From positions 1-16,664 of the forward strand of contig JAHYYL010000044.1 in assembly GCA_019424965.1 (NCBI GenBank): a stretch of 16,664 nucleotides of DNA. Direction: 5' to 3'. Both the position numbers and the translations under genes were made by a program. This document shows, in pieces, positions 14,190 to 16,664 of this stretch; position 1 is the first letter of the stretch; each line of letters opens with the position of its first letter. This stretch comes from Collinsella sp. GTDB lineage: Bacteria; Actinomycetota; Coriobacteriia; Coriobacteriales; Coriobacteriaceae. The notes under the pieces were generated by a model that was given only the letters and a program-made list of their open reading frames with translations, ran no database searches and was not told the DNA's origin.

Positions 14190-14233
14190 CAAGGTCCCTT
14201 TTTCGTGTACGTAATGTGATAACGCGCTGTACG

Positions 14234-14242
14234 TGTTATTAT
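14234..14242 (+). promoter_or_regulatory. Extended -10 promoter of the infC operon
   Basis: TGT-TATTAT gives an extended -10 (TG at 14234-14235, box at 14237-14242). No convincing -35 is visible, which an extended -10 can tolerate. It predicts a leader of about 175 bases before the IF3 start, matching the structured region that follows. Confidence 0.5.
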
Positions 14243-14248
14243 TCGCAA

Positions 14249-14405
14249 GGCGTTGTTCCCGCAATGCCCTAAAGAGGAACCTGAGGGTTCCCACCTTTTG
14301 GCGCCAATGAGCAGCTGACTGGTCATACAACTTAGATTCCCTTCCTCAAATCGAGGAAGTCTATGTGTACGACCTGGTTGCTGAGAAGCGCCGGGTTATT
14401 TTTTT
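14249..14405 (+). promoter_or_regulatory. infC leader with mutually exclusive antiterminator and terminator
   Basis: Two helices compete. The antiterminator pairs GGTCATACA (14321-14329) with TGTACGACC (14366-14374), one mismatch, enclosing a perfect CTTCCTC/GAGGAAG hairpin (14341-14347/14353-14359). The terminator pairs ACCTGG (14372-14377) with CCGGGT (14391-14396), capped by TGCT-GAGA-AGCG and followed by seven T (14399-14405). The shared bases 14372-14374 allow only one helix. Further upstream GGAACC (14276-14281) can pair with either GTTCC (14254-14258) or GGTTCC (14286-14291). In Bacillus subtilis the same operon is controlled by L20-dependent attenuation in its leader. An L20-type mechanism is inferred here, not shown. 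Confidence 0.7.
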
Positions 14406-14424
14406 ATGAATGGAGGTAGGGAAA

Positions 14425-14979
14425 ATAGCTAAGTCTGATGACACCCGCATCAACGACGAGATCACTGCATCTTCGTGTCGTTTGATTGGCGTCGATGGCT
14501 CTCAGCTCGGCCTGTTCGCCATCCGCGATGCCCAGCGCGTCGCCGACGATCAGGGTCTCGACCTGGTCGAGATCGCTCCCAACGCGGAGCCGCCGGTCTG
14601 CAAGGTCATGGACTACGGTAAGTTCAAGTACCAGCAGGCCATGAAGGCCAAGGCTGCTCGTAAGAACCAGTCCAAGGTCGAGGTCAAGGAAATGAAGTTC
14701 CGACCCAAGATCGACGTTGGCGACTACGAGACCAAGAAGGGCCACGTTCTGCGTTTCCTCAAGAAGGGCGCACGCGTTAAGATCACCATCATGTTCCGCG
14801 GCCGTGAGATGGCTCACCCGGAGCAGGGCCTTAACGTTCTCGAGCGTCTCGCCGAGGATCTCAAGCCTTACGCTACGGTCGAGTCCAAGCCTAAGATGGA
14901 AGGCCGTAACATGCTTATGCTGCTCGCCCCGATTAAGGGCGCCTTCGATGAGGATAAAGCGGCAAGCGATACCAAGTAA
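14425..14979 (+). CDS. infC: Translation initiation factor IF-3
   Basis: A 184-residue IF-3 that binds the 30S subunit, prevents premature 50S joining and checks start-codon pairing. The N-domain (DDTRINDEI, LGLFAIRDAQRVADDQGLDLVEIAPNAEPPVCKVMDYGKFKYQ), the lysine-rich linker and the C-domain (VEVKEMKFRPKIDVGDYETKKGHVLRFLKKGARVKITIMFRGREMAHPEQG) are complete. I place the start at ATA 14425, seven bases after GGAGGT (14412-14417). The only in-frame ATG (14410) overlaps the Shine-Dalgarno itself and has none of its own. Non-AUG initiation is a hallmark of infC and underlies autoregulation in E. coli (AUU there). First gene of infC-rpmI-rplT. Confidence 0.95.
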   Translation: MAKSDDTRINDEITASSCRLIGVDGSQLGLFAIRDAQRVADDQGLDLVEIAPNAEPPVCKVMDYGKFKYQQAMKAKAARKNQSKVEVKEMKFRPKIDVGDYETKKGHVLRFLKKGARVKITIMFRGREMAHPEQGLNVLERLAEDLKPYATVESKPKMEGRNMLMLLAPIKGAFDEDKAASDTK

Positions 14980-15011
14980 CTAGTGTTCTGTAACCGATTA
15001 AGGAGTATTTC

Positions 15012-15203
15012 ATGCCTAAGATGAAGTCCCACAGCGGCACCAAGAAGCGTTTCCGCAAGACTGGTACCGGCAAGCTTATGCGCGCCAAGGCTTTCAAGAG
15101 CCACATCCTGAGCAAGAAGTCCACCAAGCGTAAGCGTGGCTTCCGTCAGGAGACCGAGATCGCCGCTGCCGACCGCAAGGTCATCAAGTCGCGTCTCGCC
15201 TAA
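15012..15203 (+). CDS. rpmI: 50S ribosomal protein L35
   Basis: A 63-residue, strongly basic protein starting MPKMKSHSGTKKRFRKTGTGK and containing HILSKKSTKRKRGFRQ, the usual L35 sequence at normal length. It is a component of the large subunit. AGGAG at 15001-15005 is six bases before the ATG, and the gene lies 32 bp after infC. Order infC-rpmI-rplT is conserved across bacteria. Confidence 0.97.
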   Translation: MPKMKSHSGTKKRFRKTGTGKLMRAKAFKSHILSKKSTKRKRGFRQETEIAAADRKVIKSRLA

Positions 15204-15249
15204 GTTCGCGTTCCCGTTTTTCGTTTTACCGTCTAGGAGTTGATAGAAC

Positions 15250-15609
15250 ATGGCACGTATTAAGCGCGCTGTTGCCGCCAAGAAGAAGCGCCGTACCGTT
15301 ATGCACCGTGCGAAGGGTTACTACGGTGCCGCTTCGCGTACTTACAAGCATGCTAAAGAGCAGGTCCAGCACTCCCTGCAGTATCAGTATCGTGATCGCC
15401 GCAACAAGAAGCGCGAGATCCGTTCTCTCTGGATCACTCGTATCAACGCTGCTGCTCGCCTGAACGACATCTCTTACTCTCAGTTCATGCACGGCTTGAA
15501 GGTTGCCGGCATCGAGCTCGACCGCAAGGTCCTGGCTCAGATGGCTTACGAGGACATCGAGTCCTTCAACGAGCTGGCTACCATCGCCAAGAAGGCTCTC
15601 GAGGCTTAA
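15250..15609 (+). CDS. rplT: 50S ribosomal protein L20
   Basis: A 119-residue protein of normal length for L20: MARIKRAVAAKKKRRTVMHRAKGYYGAASRTY, RDRRNKKREIRSLWITRINAAARLN, YSQFMHGLKVAGIELDRKVLAQMA. It binds 23S rRNA early in large-subunit assembly. In E. coli and Bacillus it also represses its own operon by binding the mRNA. Its likely target here is the leader at 14249-14405. AGGAG at 15235-15239 serves the ATG. It is the last gene of the operon, followed by a strong terminator. Confidence 0.97.
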   Translation: MARIKRAVAAKKKRRTVMHRAKGYYGAASRTYKHAKEQVQHSLQYQYRDRRNKKREIRSLWITRINAAARLNDISYSQFMHGLKVAGIELDRKVLAQMAYEDIESFNELATIAKKALEA

Positions 15610-15625
15610 TTGCTTCTTGCATCTT

Positions 15626-15660
15626 AAAGGGGCGCTTCCAATCCGGAAGCGCCCCTTTTT
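15626..15660 (+). terminator. Intrinsic terminator of the infC operon
   Basis: AAAGGGGCGCTTCC (15626-15639) pairs perfectly with 15645-15658 around AATCC, with a five-T run at 15656-15660. It begins 17 bases after the rplT stop. Confidence 0.92.
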
Positions 15661-15748
15661 GATTGATTAGGGATGTGATCGATTTGGGACGTAGCCAAAC
15701 CGATCAATTCGATAGCGTCCGAGTTGCAAGAAAGAGCAGGTAGCGTAT

Positions 15749-15768
15749 GTGTCAAAGATTTTTGACAC
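15749..15768. promoter_or_regulatory. Perfect GTGTCAAA inverted repeat, candidate operator
   Basis: GTGTCAAA-GATT-TTTGACAC (8-bp arms, four-base spacer) lies 113 bp before the HTH-membrane gene. Its right arm contains TTGACA, a -35 match, though no good -10 is found at 17 bp. It could be the binding site of the adjacent HTH protein or a hairpin of a small repeat. The rest of 15661-15881 shows nothing I can name. Confidence 0.4.
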
Positions 15769-15881
15769 TCTAATCTGCGCTCAGCCATCCGTATGGGTTT
15801 GATTTTGGGATTACGCTTTGCTTGCCGGCTTCTGTTGTGTAGCCGCCCAATAAGAGTTGAAATGCACTCGAAGGGAACGCC

Positions 15882-16490
15882 ATGCAGCTGCCAAAACGCC
15901 TTAAACAGTATCGACTCGATGCTGGTTTGTCCCAGGAGGATCTTGCAAGGCGCATTTTTGTAACACGTCAGACCATCAGTAATTGGGAGCGCGGTAAAAC
16001 GTACCCCGACATCCAGAGTCTCCTACTGCTGTCTGAACAACTGGATGTAACGATTGACGAGCTTGTTAAAGGCGACATTTCAATAATTAGAGAAAGGGTT
16101 GAACGCGATAGGGGCACGCTCTATCGCTTGGGTGCGGGGATGTTGGCTGGGCTTCTTGCGTTTACCGTCTCTATGGCCTGGCTCATGTGGCAACAAAACC
16201 ACGGGTGGGGGATGGTCCAGTGCGTTCCGACGATGGTGTTGGCAGGCGTCTTTGGTGCTGGCGCAATGTGCTGCGCGCTTGCAGCGGAACATATCAAGAA
16301 GAAGAATGATTTGGTGACGTATCAAGAGATATCCGACTTCTTGGACGGAAAGAAGGCGGACAGCGAAGAGACGAGGACGGGCTGGGCTTATGAGCATCCA
16401 CAGCTTGCGAATGCCATCAAGTTTGCCGCAGCGGCTCTTATTGGACTAATCGTTTTTGAACTCATTAACGCTGCTATGTCCCATTTCTAA
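15882..16490 (+). CDS. XRE-type HTH regulator with three transmembrane segments
   Basis: A 202-residue protein. Residues 5-62 are a Cro/CI-type helix-turn-helix (RLKQYRLDAGLSQEDLARRI, VTRQTISNWERGKTYPDI, LDVTIDELVKGD), the common Gram-positive form. Hydrophobic segments at about 83-103, 112-135 and 178-199 predict three membrane helices, with a charged loop (137-177) between the second and third. Membrane-tethered HTH proteins of this shape are widespread in Firmicutes and Actinomycetota and often sense envelope conditions; the target genes are unknown. AAGGGA at 15871-15876 is five bases before the ATG. No partner gene lies nearby, so autoregulation through the upstream dyad is a reasonable guess. 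Confidence 0.85.
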   Translation: MQLPKRLKQYRLDAGLSQEDLARRIFVTRQTISNWERGKTYPDIQSLLLLSEQLDVTIDELVKGDISIIRERVERDRGTLYRLGAGMLAGLLAFTVSMAWLMWQQNHGWGMVQCVPTMVLAGVFGAGAMCCALAAEHIKKKNDLVTYQEISDFLDGKKADSEETRTGWAYEHPQLANAIKFAAAALIGLIVFELINAAMSHF

Positions 16491-16539
16491 TGGGTATACA
16501 GCCATTAATGCGGCCGAAGCTTAACCGTTGGAAAACCGA

Positions 16540-16578
16540 AGGGCCGCTCTAATAGGGGAGCCGCGGCCCTGTTCTTTC
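16540..16578. terminator. Probable shared terminator between convergent genes
   Basis: AGGGCCGC (16540-16547) pairs with GCGGCCCT (16563-16570), with partial internal pairing, followed by the T-rich TGTTCTTTCT. It sits 50 bp after the HTH gene stop and immediately after the minus-strand gene end. Confidence 0.6.
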
Positions 16579-16664
16579 TAGGCTCTCACAGAGAGGGCCC
16601 CATCCTCATTTGTGTAGGAAATGTGTACGCCCAGATTCCCGCCCCCGGCGCCCCTCCGGTCTGG
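16578..16664 (-). CDS. C-terminal end of a convergent gene (partial)
   Basis: On the minus strand a frame enters from the right edge and ends in TAG at 16578-16580. It gives 28 residues ending GGGNLGVHISYTNEDGALSVRA. The stop lies right beside the likely shared terminator, which supports a real gene end. The fragment is too short to assign a family. Confidence 0.4.
   Translation of the reverse strand, partial: PDRRGAGGGNLGVHISYTNEDGALSVRA

Noticed and set aside
13818..14330. 170-residue minus-strand ORF across tRNA-Leu and its repeat
   Set aside because: It spans a certain tRNA gene, two repeats and terminators, and shows no protein family features.
1..16664. CRISPR array, transposase or phage genes
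   Set aside because: No regularly spaced short repeats, no cas-like, integrase-like or transposase-like frame was found on either strand.

Overview
The window reads as chromosomal DNA of a GC-rich Gram-positive bacterium, most likely a Collinsella-like member of the Coriobacteriia (Actinomycetota). The basis is GC-rich codon use, AGGAGG-type ribosome binding sites, a recJ-rel gene pair, and intergenic palindromes of a kind I associate from memory with Collinsella. The genus is an inference; no rRNA or other diagnostic marker is present.

Layout. (1) 1-1880 is an accessory-looking left part. A minus-strand operon (padR regulator, DUF1700/HAAS membrane protein, short possibly truncated membrane-anchored ORF) lies between two near-identical 56-bp palindromes. 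The right palindrome begins a stack of three inverted repeats. (2) 1881-3359 holds cutC and a DUF4931/GalT-like gene, 3 bp apart. (3) 3390-4388 (minus) is a bile acid:sodium symporter-family membrane protein. (4) 4613-10328 is a nucleic-acid repair and stringent-response block: a 21-codon leader ORF, a 1095-residue RecJ nuclease fused to an SF2 (RecQ-like) helicase, and a bifunctional (p)ppGpp synthetase/hydrolase. (5) 10417-11100 is a metallo-beta-lactamase-fold hydrolase behind a perfect hairpin. (6) 11295-12161 is class II fructose-bisphosphate aldolase, ending at a large nested hairpin. (7) 12419-13852 is a transglutaminase-like protein. (8) 13892-13978 is tRNA-Leu(CAA), with a 50-bp direct repeat of its 3' end 184 bp downstream. 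(9) 14237-15660 is the translation operon infC-rpmI-rplT, with a leader that can form competing antiterminator and terminator helices, a probable AUA start codon for IF3 and a strong terminator. (10) 15882-16490 is an HTH/three-TM protein, followed by a shared terminator and the tail of a convergent gene at the right edge.

How the genes relate. Most of the window is core metabolism and information processing. The RecJ-helicase fusion joins in one polypeptide two activities that are separate proteins in the E. coli RecF pathway. Rel follows it with a 15-bp gap. The IF3/L35/L20 operon looks controlled twice: by transcription attenuation in its leader, and by a non-AUG start codon subject to IF3's own start-codon discrimination. 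No CRISPR array, transposase, phage gene or rRNA was seen.

The strongest candidates for something under-described are the RecJ-helicase fusion with its overlapping leader ORF, the infC attenuator, and the repeat architecture around the padR operon and tRNA-Leu.
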